From Clostridiales bacterium (GTDB lineage Bacteria; Bacillota; Clostridia; Lachnospirales; JAITVM01): a stretch of 28,471 bases of DNA. Below the pieces are notes generated by a model. That model worked only from the letters and a program-made list of their open reading frames with translations, ran no database searches and had not been told where the DNA came from. How positions within the stretch are numbered: the stretch's first letter is position 1; each line of letters opens with the position of its first letter. The position numbers were made by a program, and so were the translations under genes. The stretch spans positions 1 through 28,471 of the forward strand of contig JAITVM010000258.1 in NCBI GenBank assembly GCA_031285815.1, written 5' to 3'. Positions 8,202-15,628 of the stretch are shown here, piece after piece.

Positions 8202-9212
8202 CTACCTATTTTGTGAAAGCCCATAGGCAACATCGATAATCATATCCTCTTGGCCGCCAACCATTTTTCTGCGCCCCAGTTCTACTAAAATATCGCGGGG
8301 CTCCAAATTATATTTTTTGGCGGCGTCGTAAACATGTAGCAAGAAGGAGGAATACACCCCTGCGTACCCAAGCATTAATGAGCCGTTATCAATAACCTGC
8401 GGGCGGTTCATAACAGGGTCCACTGCATTTTGGGCAAGGTCCATAAGGCCGTAAAAATCTGTACCGGTTTCATAGCCGCTACGGTTTAATACCCCAGACA
8501 TAACTTCAATCTGCGTATTTCCCGCACCGGCACCGAGGCCGCGGAGTGTCCCGTCAATATATGTGGCACCGGATTGCACAGCCGCCAGGGAATTTGCCGA
8601 AGCAAACCCGAGGTTGTTATGCGCGTGGAAACCTACGGGTATTTTGACGGCATTTATAACCGCTTCAACACGTTCCTTAACCCCGTCGGGCAATAAATAG
8701 CCTGCCGAGTCTGCCAGGTTAATATAATCAGCACCGTAGCTTTCCATTTTTTTGGCTTCCCCTGCTATACGTTCGGGGCTGGCCATATGGCACATCATTA
8801 GGAAGCCGGCGGCCATCATGCCCATTTCTTTGGCAAAAGCAATATGCTGGGAGCTGACATCGGCTTCTGTTACATGGGTGGCAACACGGACTGCGCGTGC
8901 GCCGCTGTCATAGGCTTTCTTTAAATCCTCAATAGTGCCTATGCCGGGGAGCAATAGTACTGTTAATTTTGAATTTTTAATTTGGCTGGCACAAGCGCTT
9001 AAAAGCTCAAACTCGCTGGTGCCAGAAAAACCGTAAGTAAAACTTGACCCGCCTAAGCCATCCCCATGGGAGAGCTCGATCATGGGTACACCGCATTTGT
9101 CGAGCCCGGCGGCAATGGCGGCTACCTGTTCTTTTGTAAAGCGGTGTTTGACAGCGTGGCTGCCATCACGCATAGTTGTGTCAACTAAGTTAATTTTTAC
9201 GCCCGGCATCAT
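8202..9212 (-). CDS. dmpG/mhpE-like: 4-hydroxy-2-oxovalerate aldolase
   Basis: Cleaves 4-hydroxy-2-oxopentanoate to pyruvate and acetaldehyde. The 336 residues form an HMGL-like TIM barrel with the family signature DTTMRDGSHA (R15, D16, H19) and the metal-binding GFHAHNNLG (H196, H198), followed by the DUF/communication domain typical of DmpG (from about 275). In characterised systems the aldolase forms a complex with the acetaldehyde dehydrogenase and channels the acetaldehyde. Here its ATG overlaps the dehydrogenase stop by 4 bp (ATGA), consistent with coupled synthesis of the two partners. A second ATG directly follows the first, so the start could be 3 bp later. Confidence 0.95.
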   Translation of the reverse strand: MMPGVKINLVDTTMRDGSHAVKHRFTKEQVAAIAAGLDKCGVPMIELSHGDGLGGSSFTYGFSGTSEFELLSACASQIKNSKLTVLLLPGIGTIEDLKKAYDSGARAVRVATHVTEADVSSQHIAFAKEMGMMAAGFLMMCHMASPERIAGEAKKMESYGADYINLADSAGYLLPDGVKERVEAVINAVKIPVGFHAHNNLGFASANSLAAVQSGATYIDGTLRGLGAGAGNTQIEVMSGVLNRSGYETGTDFYGLMDLAQNAVDPVMNRPQVIDNGSLMLGYAGVYSSFLLHVYDAAKKYNLEPRDILVELGRRKMVGGQEDMIIDVAYGLSQNR

Positions 9213-10090
9213 ACGCCCCCTTCCGCAATTATGCGCTGTGCTATTTTTTCTGCGGCAGTTATAGCTGCAGCGTTGATAATATCTAAATTGCCGGAATATG
9301 TTGGGAGGAAATCGCCTTGGCCTTCTATTTGGACAATCACTGTTACTTTGTCGCCATCCATAATAGGCGGTACACGGAGATGGTAGCCCGGTACATAAGC
9401 TTTCAATTCAGATACAATTTCGTTTATAGACCCGGTAATGCGCCCAATGCCAACAGATGGGTCTTTAACCCTAACCATAATGGTGTTTGTCATCATTAGC
9501 GGAGGCTCTGCCGGGTTAAGTACAATTATTGCCTTGCCTTTATCGGCACCGCCCACAACTTCGATTGCGCGGGAAGTAGTTTCGGTAAATTCGTCCATAT
9601 TGGCACGGGTACCCGGGCCTGCGCTTTTTGAAGAAATACAGGCTACAATCTCTGCATAAGCTGCCCCGGCCACCCTTTCGATAGCGTGGACAATAGGGAT
9701 TGTTGCCTGGCCGCCGCAAGTAACCATATTTATATCAGGCTCGTTGCGGAGCTGGTTTAAATTTACGCTTGGCACACAGTACGGGCCGAGGGCGGCTGGT
9801 GTAAGGTCCACAGATATTATCCCAGCCCCCTTCAACAAAGGGCCGTTAAATTTTGTGTGTGCAGGGGCGCTAGTGGCGTCAAAAGCAATTTTAATATCTT
9901 TTCTTGCGGCAACAGCATTAACGCCTTCTGTAGACACCGGTACATTATGGGATGCGGCGCGCTTAATGCCCTCTGATTCCACAATGCCCGCCATAAGCCC
10001 CATCTCTAAATATTCGCTGCGGAATATTTTATACATCAAATCGGTTCCAATATTGCCTGGGCCGATTACGGCCACTTTAACTTTTTTCAT
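9209..10090 (-). CDS. dmpF/mhpF-like: Acetaldehyde dehydrogenase (acylating)
   Basis: Oxidises acetaldehyde with NAD+ and CoA to acetyl-CoA, the last step of the meta pathway. The 293-residue length fits the DmpF/MhpF family (short type, not the ~450-residue EutE type). The N-terminal Rossmann motif is VIGPGNIG (residues 8-15), the catalytic cysteine is C125 in MVTCGGQATIP, and the C-terminal part contains SSKSAGPGTRANMDEF and PPIMDGDKVTV. It is preceded by AAAGTGGTGG, 17 bp after the hydratase stop, and overlaps the aldolase start by 4 bp. Partner and channelling logic are as for the aldolase. Confidence 0.95.
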   Translation of the reverse strand: MKKVKVAVIGPGNIGTDLMYKIFRSEYLEMGLMAGIVESEGIKRAASHNVPVSTEGVNAVAARKDIKIAFDATSAPAHTKFNGPLLKGAGIISVDLTPAALGPYCVPSVNLNQLRNEPDINMVTCGGQATIPIVHAIERVAGAAYAEIVACISSKSAGPGTRANMDEFTETTSRAIEVVGGADKGKAIIVLNPAEPPLMMTNTIMVRVKDPSVGIGRITGSINEIVSELKAYVPGYHLRVPPIMDGDKVTVIVQIEGQGDFLPTYSGNLDIINAAAITAAEKIAQRIIAEGGV

Positions 10091-10107
10091 CTAACCACCA
10101 CTTTCGG

Positions 10108-10884
10108 TTATTCAAATACTGCTTCAACAACGCCTAAGGATGAAAATTCTACACGGAAGGTATCACCCTTCTGGGCTGGTGGTGCCGCAGAAAATGCACC
10201 GGATAAAATAACTTCACCTTTCTTAAGCGTAACGCCATAGCCCCAAAGGCGGTTTGCCAGCCAAGCAACCGCTTTGCATGGGTTGCCCAATACGGCGGCA
10301 CTGGAGCCTTCTTCTACTTTTGCCCCGTTTTTATAAAGGGACATTGTTTCGGCAGTAAGGTCTATATCTTTTGGTGCAAGCTTTTTAGTTCCAAGTATAT
10401 AGCGCCCGGAGGAAGCATTGTCGGCCACAGTGTCCACTAATTTAATTTTCCAGTCTGCAACACGGCTGTCAACTATTTCAAAAGCCCCAACTACATATTC
10501 TGTGGCGTTAATGACATCCTCTTCAGTTACATTGCCGCCGGCTAAGTCGGCCGATAGTATAAAGGCCAGCTCGGCTTCGATTTTTGGCAGTATCAAATCA
10601 TCTGCGCTTACAATATTGTTAGGGCATTCCATTGCTTCAAACAAATGCCCATAGTCAGGCTCGTTTACCCCAAGCTGCTTTTGGATGCCGGGGGATGTGA
10701 GCCCAATTTTTTTTCCGGATACAGTATAACCCATTTCTGTAACGCGGCTGATATTTGCCAGTTGGACCGCGTAAGCGTCATCTAAGGTAAAGCTATCCAT
10801 TTCAGAAAGTGGTTTAACCGGTTTCTTATCACGTTCGGACTCATATAATAAATCAGCATATTTTTGAATATCTCGGCTTTCCAT
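10108..10884 (-). CDS. dmpE/mhpD-like: 2-hydroxypenta-2,4-dienoate (2-oxopent-4-enoate) hydratase
   Basis: Adds water to 2-hydroxypenta-2,4-dienoate, giving 4-hydroxy-2-oxopentanoate for the aldolase. The 258-residue FAH-fold protein shows GKKIGLTS, LPKIEAELAF with metal-ligand glutamates E103 and E105, FEIVDSR (E136), VDTVADNASSG and VILSGAFSAAPPAQKGD. 4-Oxalocrotonate decarboxylase (DmpH) is a close paralogue and the GAFSAAPP segment is somewhat decarboxylase-like. I call it hydratase because the operon has a ring-fission hydrolase and lacks the semialdehyde dehydrogenase and tautomerase a decarboxylase would need. The ribosome site is AAAGGGGAAAA. A 61-bp gap separates it from the upstream hydrolase gene; no terminator is seen there. 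Confidence 0.87.
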   Translation of the reverse strand: MESRDIQKYADLLYESERDKKPVKPLSEMDSFTLDDAYAVQLANISRVTEMGYTVSGKKIGLTSPGIQKQLGVNEPDYGHLFEAMECPNNIVSADDLILPKIEAELAFILSADLAGGNVTEEDVINATEYVVGAFEIVDSRVADWKIKLVDTVADNASSGRYILGTKKLAPKDIDLTAETMSLYKNGAKVEEGSSAAVLGNPCKAVAWLANRLWGYGVTLKKGEVILSGAFSAAPPAQKGDTFRVEFSSLGVVEAVFE

Positions 10885-10945
10885 TCTGTTTTCCCCTTTA
10901 TAAAGTTGTTATTTAAATTGTGCGGAAAAATTTGGTGCGCCGAAA

Positions 10946-11770
10946 CTAATTTTTAAAAAAATTGAGCAATAAGTCGGCAAACTCTTGGGTATGTTCTATT
11001 TGTGTCCAGTGCCCGCATTTCCCGAAGACATGCAATTGCGCGTTGTTAATCATTTGAAGGAGCTTTAATGAATTTTCGAGGGGGATGACCCTATCCTCAC
11101 GCCCATGCACAATTAATGTTTCATGCGGTATATTACGGATATAATTTTCGTTTCCGGCCATGCCTTCAACACCTTGCTGGCGTGGGGCAGGGAACATAGA
11201 AGAAAAGCTCTCTTGGAACCCCGGTTGCATACTTGATTCGTAGCGGGTATTAATAAGCTCCTTGTTAGCAAAGGAATGGTCATATGTAAATATGTCAAGA
11301 AGCTCTTCCATATTTGCAAAAGAAGGGGTATAGCCCCAAACCCTATCAAGGCCATAAGTAATTGGGAAGCTTACACCCATGCTGCCCATAAGCACTAATT
11401 TATTTACACGGCCTGGATATTTGATTGCTACACTTAACGCTAAGGCGCCGCCGAATGAATTTCCGACCAAATTTGCTTTTTCTATATTAAGCGCGTCAAA
11501 TAAATCTATAGTTTGTTGTACCCAGTTATTCATGCTATGGACATAACCCGGTACCCTTTCGGTGAAACCAAACCCAGCCATATCCGGCGCGATAACCCTG
11601 AAGCTGCCTTTGAGTAGCGGGAATAATTTGTTCCAGTTTGCCCAAGCTGTGACGCCCGGGCCGGAGCCATGTAAAAATACAGTAGGGTACCCGGCCCCCA
11701 AGTCGTGGTAATTTGTCATATAATCGCCGGTTTTAATACTGTTGGCGATTTCTGGCCTTGCTTCGTTCAT
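10946..11770 (-). CDS. dmpD/xylF-like: 2-hydroxymuconic semialdehyde hydrolase (alpha/beta hydrolase)
   Basis: Hydrolyses the ring-fission product of catechol (or alkylcatechol) to 2-hydroxypenta-2,4-dienoate and formate (or another acid). The start at 11770 is preferred because AAAGGGG lies 8-9 bp upstream. An ATG eight codons earlier (11794) has no ribosome site. In the 274-residue form the oxyanion-hole motif is HGSGPG (34-39), the nucleophile is S105 in VGNSFGG, the acid is D226 in HGRED and the base is H254 in CGHWTQIE. HGSGPG plus GNSFGG is characteristic of the DmpD/XylF/TodF branch. It is the second gene of the operon. Substrate chain length is not determinable here. Confidence 0.9.
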   Translation of the reverse strand: MNEARPEIANSIKTGDYMTNYHDLGAGYPTVFLHGSGPGVTAWANWNKLFPLLKGSFRVIAPDMAGFGFTERVPGYVHSMNNWVQQTIDLFDALNIEKANLVGNSFGGALALSVAIKYPGRVNKLVLMGSMGVSFPITYGLDRVWGYTPSFANMEELLDIFTYDHSFANKELINTRYESSMQPGFQESFSSMFPAPRQQGVEGMAGNENYIRNIPHETLIVHGREDRVIPLENSLKLLQMINNAQLHVFGKCGHWTQIEHTQEFADLLLNFFKN

Positions 11771-11807
11771 AATTTGTTGCCCCTTTCGATCCATAATTTT
11801 TTTAATA

Positions 11808-12602
11808 TTATAAGCCTGGCCCGCTATAGCCCATAGCGCGGGAAATACTGGCGGCAGCCCGTAAAAGCTCCTCCCGGACTAAGTCTAAATGCGGCCCTTG
11901 CATGTTGTTTATAAACCCGGAAACACTGATGGCATAATTTACGCCGCCGTTGCGGTCATAGATTGGTGCGGCAATACAACGCAGGCCCTCCATAACCTCA
12001 CGGTCGTCTAGGGCATAGCCCTGCCTGCGGATTTTAATAAATTCCCGCTCCAAAGCGCCGCGTTCAGTAATTGTATGTGCTGTCATTTGAGGCATGCCAT
12101 GTTTGTTTAAGATCCATTTAATTTCAGAAGGTTTTTTGTACGCCAGGAGCACTTTCCCCAAACCCGTACAGTGCATAGGCAACCTTGCACCGATATCAGA
12201 TACAATCCGCATCATATGTGTAGAGTCTAATTTTTCAAGATATAATACTTCGCCCTGGTCCTCTGTTGCCAGCTGGACCATTTCGCCTAAGCGGTTATTT
12301 AAATTCTGCATTGCCGGCAGTGCAAGGGGGCGGATATCCCAGCTTCTGGCGACTACATTCCCAAGCTCGAACAGCCGGACGCCAAGCCGGTAATAACCAT
12401 TAACGGGGGACTGGTCAACATAGTAATAGTCGCGCAGTGTAGCAATAATCCCATGGGCTGTGCTTTTGGGCCAGCCTAGGGCTTTCGAAATTTCAGTCAA
12501 TGACATCTCACGTTTTTCAAGGGCAAGCAAATCAAGCAGCATTAAAGCGCGCTTAACTGATTGGACATGGGGGGCGCCTTGGCCCTTAATATCATTTTCC
12601 AA
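11808..12602 (-). CDS. IclR-family transcriptional regulator, first gene of the meta-cleavage operon
   Basis: A 264-residue regulator. The winged helix-turn-helix domain (about 12-75) has SVKRALMLLDLLA and MSLTEISKALGWPKSTAHGII. The ligand-binding IclR domain (about 90-255) has MRIVSDIGARLPMHCTGLGKVLLA and LDDREVMEGLRCIAAPIYD. The start is a TTG with a strong ribosome site, GGGAGG, 7 bp upstream. Many IclR proteins control aromatic catabolism and bind a pathway intermediate. As the leading gene of the operon it probably also controls its own synthesis from a promoter in 12603-12700. I could not identify an operator with confidence. The gap to the hydrolase gene is 37 bp. Confidence 0.93.
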   Translation of the reverse strand: MENDIKGQGAPHVQSVKRALMLLDLLALEKREMSLTEISKALGWPKSTAHGIIATLRDYYYVDQSPVNGYYRLGVRLFELGNVVARSWDIRPLALPAMQNLNNRLGEMVQLATEDQGEVLYLEKLDSTHMMRIVSDIGARLPMHCTGLGKVLLAYKKPSEIKWILNKHGMPQMTAHTITERGALEREFIKIRRQGYALDDREVMEGLRCIAAPIYDRNGGVNYAISVSGFINNMQGPHLDLVREELLRAAASISRAMGYSGPGL

Positions 12603-12900
12603 AATTATGCCTCCCTGTGTTAACCCAGATAAAAGACCGGTTTAGTAAAAAAATAATTAATATAAATTAATATAATCTGTAGGAAAGTATTTGCATGTGT
12701 ATTAAAGATACCAGAAAGGTGATGCTGCTTCAAGTTTATAATTCGGTATATGGGAACATATATTTGATAATAGCGTATCATCTATTAATGCTGTTGGTTG
12801 ATGCTGTTTGTAAAAATTTACATAATATAAGCGTACGCTATAGAAAATTATTTTATTTGATATATAATAATAGATATATATCGGCAGGGGGGAATTAATT
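12603..12900. promoter_or_regulatory. AT-rich divergent intergenic region between the IclR operon and truA
   Basis: This 298-bp region must hold the divergent promoters. On plus, TATAAT occurs at 12863-12868 about 30 bp before truA, without a clear -35. AGCGTACGCT at 12830-12839 is a perfect 10-bp palindrome that could be an operator. On minus, AT-rich direct repeats of ATTAATATAA (about 12656-12675) lie where the IclR promoter is expected. I see no convincing protein gene. Confidence 0.35.
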
Positions 12901-13635
12901 TTGAAGATATTAAATAACGTATCTTATGATGGGGAAAAATATTCCGGGTTCCAAATTCAAAAAAACGATTCGACAATACAAGCTGAACTGGAAAAGTCTT
13001 TATCACAATTATATAACAGGGATATTTCGGTTATTGGCGCCAGCAGGACGGATTCGGGCGTACATGCGCTTGGGCAGAAGTTTACTTTTAATGTAATCAG
13101 CTCAAGCATAGCTATTGATAAATTGCCCACAGCCATTAATGCGCGGCTCCCGGATGACATTGTTGTAACAAATTCCATAATAGTAGATGAGTACTTCCAC
13201 CCCAGGTTTGACGCTAAAGAAAAAATTTATTTATATAAAATATTGAATACACAATACCAGAACCCAATTTTAAAAAACTATGTATGCCATTTTAAAAATA
13301 AAATTGATGTGAAGCTTATGCAAAAGGGCGCAAAATATTTTATTGGTACCCATGATTTTTTAGCGTTTTGTTCGGCCGGCTCTTCGGTTAAATCAACAGT
13401 GAGGACTATTTTTGATATATCAATAAAGGAAGAAAACGGGCTTATCGAATTGGAGTTTAGGGGGGATGGTTTTTTATACAATATGATTAGGATTATAGTT
13501 GGGACTTTATTAGATTGCGGCACAAACAAAATATTGCCACAATATATAGAAGAAATTATTTTTTCGAAGGACAGGCATTTGGCAGGTAAAACTGCCCCGG
13601 CCCATGCGCTTACATTAATGGATATTTTATATTAA
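12901..13635 (+). CDS. truA: tRNA pseudouridine synthase A
   Basis: Makes pseudouridine at positions 38-40 of the tRNA anticodon stem-loop. The 244-residue length is normal. It opens with VSYDGEKYSGFQIQ (family pattern Y-D-G-x-x-[FY]-x-G-[FW]-Q-x-Q) and has the catalytic aspartate D51 in ASRTDSGVHALGQ. The second half contains GTHDFLAFCSAGSS, the FRGDGFLYNMIRIIVGTLL block and the C-terminal GKTAPAHALTL. The start is TTG at 12901, supported by GGGGGG 8-9 bp upstream. The sequence is AT-rich and looks like the second TruA paralogue often found in Clostridia; another copy may exist elsewhere (inference). It is followed at once by a terminator, so it is monocistronic. Confidence 0.94.
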   Translation: MKILNNVSYDGEKYSGFQIQKNDSTIQAELEKSLSQLYNRDISVIGASRTDSGVHALGQKFTFNVISSSIAIDKLPTAINARLPDDIVVTNSIIVDEYFHPRFDAKEKIYLYKILNTQYQNPILKNYVCHFKNKIDVKLMQKGAKYFIGTHDFLAFCSAGSSVKSTVRTIFDISIKEENGLIELEFRGDGFLYNMIRIIVGTLLDCGTNKILPQYIEEIIFSKDRHLAGKTAPAHALTLMDILY

Positions 13636-13651
13636 CTAAAAATCTTTCTGC

Positions 13652-13687
13652 CCTTTTTATATTTTGATATATAAAAAGGTTTTTTTT
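13652..13687 (+). terminator. Rho-independent terminator after truA
   Basis: CCTTTTTATAT (13652-13662) pairs with ATATAAAAAGG (about 13669-13679) around a small loop, followed by eight Ts (13680-13687). Confidence 0.8.
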
Positions 13688-13691
13688 ATTT

Positions 13692-13720
13692 TTGAAATTG
13701 GCTGAATAAATTGTTATAAT
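13692..13720 (+). promoter_or_regulatory. Sigma-A-type promoter for the moaA operon
   Basis: TTGAAA (13692-13697), a 17-bp spacer and a perfect TATAAT (13715-13720). Initiation would fall around 13726-13728, right at the first ATG of the frame, which bears on the choice of moaA start. Confidence 0.75.
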
Positions 13721-13755
13721 ATGTTTATATGTCTCGTTGTGAAGGGTTTGATTTT

Positions 13756-14694
13756 GTGGAGGATAGTTTTGGCAGAAAAATAGATTATGCTAGGGTTTCT
13801 TTAACAGACAGGTGCAACCTTAGGTGTGTGTACTGCATGCCGGAAACAGGGGTAGATAAAAAGGAATGCGGCGAAATTTTAAGGTATGAACAGATTGATG
13901 AAATAATTAAAGCGCTTGTGGCCCTTGGTATTAAAAAAATCCGTTTTACTGGGGGCGAACCGTTGGTAAGGGCTGGCGCTGCCGATTTTATTACCCAGTG
14001 TATTAAAAAATATAATGATATAGGGTTTTACATAACAACAAATGCGTCTTTTTTAGGCGGGTATGCCAAGCAGTTTAAAGAGGCGGGCCTAAAAGGCGTA
14101 AATATAAGCTTGGATAGTTTGTCGTTAGGCAATTATAAATCCATAACAAGGGGCGGCGATTTATATAAAGCCCTGGAGGGCTTACATAAAGCTATGGAAT
14201 GCGGCTTGCCAAAAATAAAGGTAAACTCGGTTTTAATAAAAGGCACGCCGGAGGGGCAATTATTAGAAATTGCTAACCTTACGTTAAACTACCCTATAGA
14301 CGTACGGTTTATTGAACTTATGCCAATAGGCAGCTGTGCGGCTTTTGCAAGGGAAAATTATATGAAGCCTGATATTTTATTTGATATTATGCCTGGCCTT
14401 AAACCGGTTTCGCCGGAGGATGCTTCATCACCGGCGGCCTATTTTAAATTGCCTGGCGCAAAAGGGAAGATAGGCCTTATAAACCCAATTTCCTGTAAGT
14501 TTTGCCACAGCTGCAACCGCATTAGGGTGACAGCGGATGGGAAAATAAAGCACTGCCTGCATTCGGATGAAGAATTTGATTTATTAAATGGCGGTATTAG
14601 GGAAATAATTTTAAAAGCGGCAAGCTTAAAGCCCGAAGGGCACAATATGGAAGATAGAAGCATTACACGTGATATGAAACGGATTGGGGGCTAA
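13756..14694 (+). CDS. moaA: GTP 3',8-cyclase (MoaA), molybdenum cofactor biosynthesis
   Basis: Radical SAM enzyme that, with MoaC, converts GTP to cyclic pyranopterin monophosphate. From GTG 13756 it has 312 residues. The radical-SAM cluster motif is CNLRCVYC (C20, C24, C27) after DSFGRKIDYARVSLTDR. FTGGEPLV binds SAM. The second [4Fe-4S] cluster is held by C250, C253 and C267 (FCHSCNRIR...KHC), and the chain ends in the diagnostic Gly-Gly tail (MKRIGG). I prefer GTG 13756 over ATG 13729. GAAGGG stands 9 bp before the GTG, family members begin close to DSFGR, and the promoter would start the mRNA at about the upstream ATG. The ATG form would add nine residues. It is the first gene of a five-gene unit; the moaC start follows after 4 bp. 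Confidence 0.95.
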   Translation: MEDSFGRKIDYARVSLTDRCNLRCVYCMPETGVDKKECGEILRYEQIDEIIKALVALGIKKIRFTGGEPLVRAGAADFITQCIKKYNDIGFYITTNASFLGGYAKQFKEAGLKGVNISLDSLSLGNYKSITRGGDLYKALEGLHKAMECGLPKIKVNSVLIKGTPEGQLLEIANLTLNYPIDVRFIELMPIGSCAAFARENYMKPDILFDIMPGLKPVSPEDASSPAAYFKLPGAKGKIGLINPISCKFCHSCNRIRVTADGKIKHCLHSDEEFDLLNGGIREIILKAASLKPEGHNMEDRSITRDMKRIGG

Positions 14695-14698
14695 ATTA

Positions 14699-15178
14699 AT
14701 GCTGACACATTTTAACGAGTATGGCGACGCAAGGATGGTTGACGTTACCGGCAAAAATATTTCAGACAGGCGTGCGGTTGCCACTGCCACAATTAGTATG
14801 AAGAAAGAGACTATAGGGCTAATAAAAAATAAAGAAATCTCTAAGGGCGATGTCCTGGCTACGGCAACAATTGGGGGTATTATGGGTGCAAAAAAAACTT
14901 CCGGCTTAATCCCCATGTGCCATAATATTTTTATTTCGGGTGTAGAAATAAAATATGAAATTTTGGAAAGCTCGGTGAAAATTTTTGCTGAAGTAAAAAC
15001 AAGCGGGCAGACCGGTGTTGAAATGGAAGCGTTAACTGCCGTTTCCATAGCTGCCTTGGCTATTTATGATATGTGTAAAGCTTTTGATAAGGAAATGATA
15101 ATTTCTGATATAATGCTGATAGAAAAAACTGGCGGGAAATCGGGCCATTTCATAAATTCAAAATATAATGGGGGCTGA
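14699..15178 (+). CDS. moaC: Cyclic pyranopterin monophosphate synthase (MoaC)
   Basis: Rearranges the MoaA product 3',8-cyclo-GTP to cyclic pyranopterin monophosphate. The 159-residue chain has the family motifs MVDVTGK near the start, GLIPMCHNIFISG, GVEMEALTAVSIAALAIYDMCKA and the active-site lysine motif EKTGGKSG near the C-terminus. The ATG at 14699 has GGGGG about 8 bp upstream, inside the last codons of moaA. A TTG five codons earlier (14684) would overlap moaA and has no ribosome site. The 4-bp gap implies coupled translation with moaA, fitting two consecutive enzymes. Confidence 0.95.
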   Translation: MLTHFNEYGDARMVDVTGKNISDRRAVATATISMKKETIGLIKNKEISKGDVLATATIGGIMGAKKTSGLIPMCHNIFISGVEIKYEILESSVKIFAEVKTSGQTGVEMEALTAVSIAALAIYDMCKAFDKEMIISDIMLIEKTGGKSGHFINSKYNGG

Positions 15179-15182
15179 ACAA

Positions 15183-15620
15183 ATGAAGGTCTATGCTTTA
15201 AATGTAAGCAAAGGCAAGGGCGTTATAAAGAGGAATTGTAAAAGCATAAAGCTTATAAATAATTATGGCGTGGAAAATGATTCCCATGCCGGTAAAGGTG
15301 ATTATCAGGTTAGCTTTTTTTCGGTAGAGGCTAAGGATAAAAATTCTTTTGACGAGGTTGGGTTTTGTTTTTCCAGGTTTATTGAAAATATTTGTACAAT
15401 GGGTTTAGATATTTCTAAAATAAAGGTTGGCTCAACAGTAAAAGTTGGGGAAACGGTATTGGTTGTAACCCAAGCAGGAAAAGAATGTTTTGATAATTGC
15501 CCTGTTAAAAAATTTGTTATAGACAGCTGTGAGGCAAATACACATATTATGTTTGCCAAAGTTATATCCGGCGGGGTAGTTTACCCAAATGATAAAATAG
15601 AAGTCATTCAAGAAAGTTAG
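15183..15620 (+). CDS. MOSC-domain protein, molybdenum cofactor-linked
   Basis: A 145-residue stand-alone MOSC domain protein. MOSC domains occur at the C-terminus of Moco sulfurases and as single-domain proteins that carry sulfur or bind Moco. Visible family blocks are NNYGVENDSHAGKG, YQVSFFSVE, GKECFDNCPV and MFAKVISGGVVYPND. The start at 15183 has GGGG 8-9 bp upstream. An in-frame ATG at 15168 would overlap moaC by 11 bp and lacks a ribosome site. The variant DSHAG replaces the more usual GDAHAG pattern. Position after moaC supports a role in cofactor maturation. Other Moco genes (mogA/moaB, moeA, moaE) are not in the window. Confidence 0.85.
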   Translation: MKVYALNVSKGKGVIKRNCKSIKLINNYGVENDSHAGKGDYQVSFFSVEAKDKNSFDEVGFCFSRFIENICTMGLDISKIKVGSTVKVGETVLVVTQAGKECFDNCPVKKFVIDSCEANTHIMFAKVISGGVVYPNDKIEVIQES

Positions 15621-15628
15621 GTGGCAAT

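Noticed and set aside
10108..10884. 4-Oxalocrotonate decarboxylase instead of hydratase
   Set aside because: The families are close, but the decarboxylase needs a dehydrogenase and tautomerase not present here, while the hydrolase next door makes the hydratase's substrate.
12695..12898. A 67-codon plus-strand frame with AGGAAAG before its ATG, ending 2 bp before truA
   Set aside because: AT-rich, low-complexity hydrophobic product with no recognisable pattern; a likely -10 box for truA lies inside it. Chance or at most a leader peptide.
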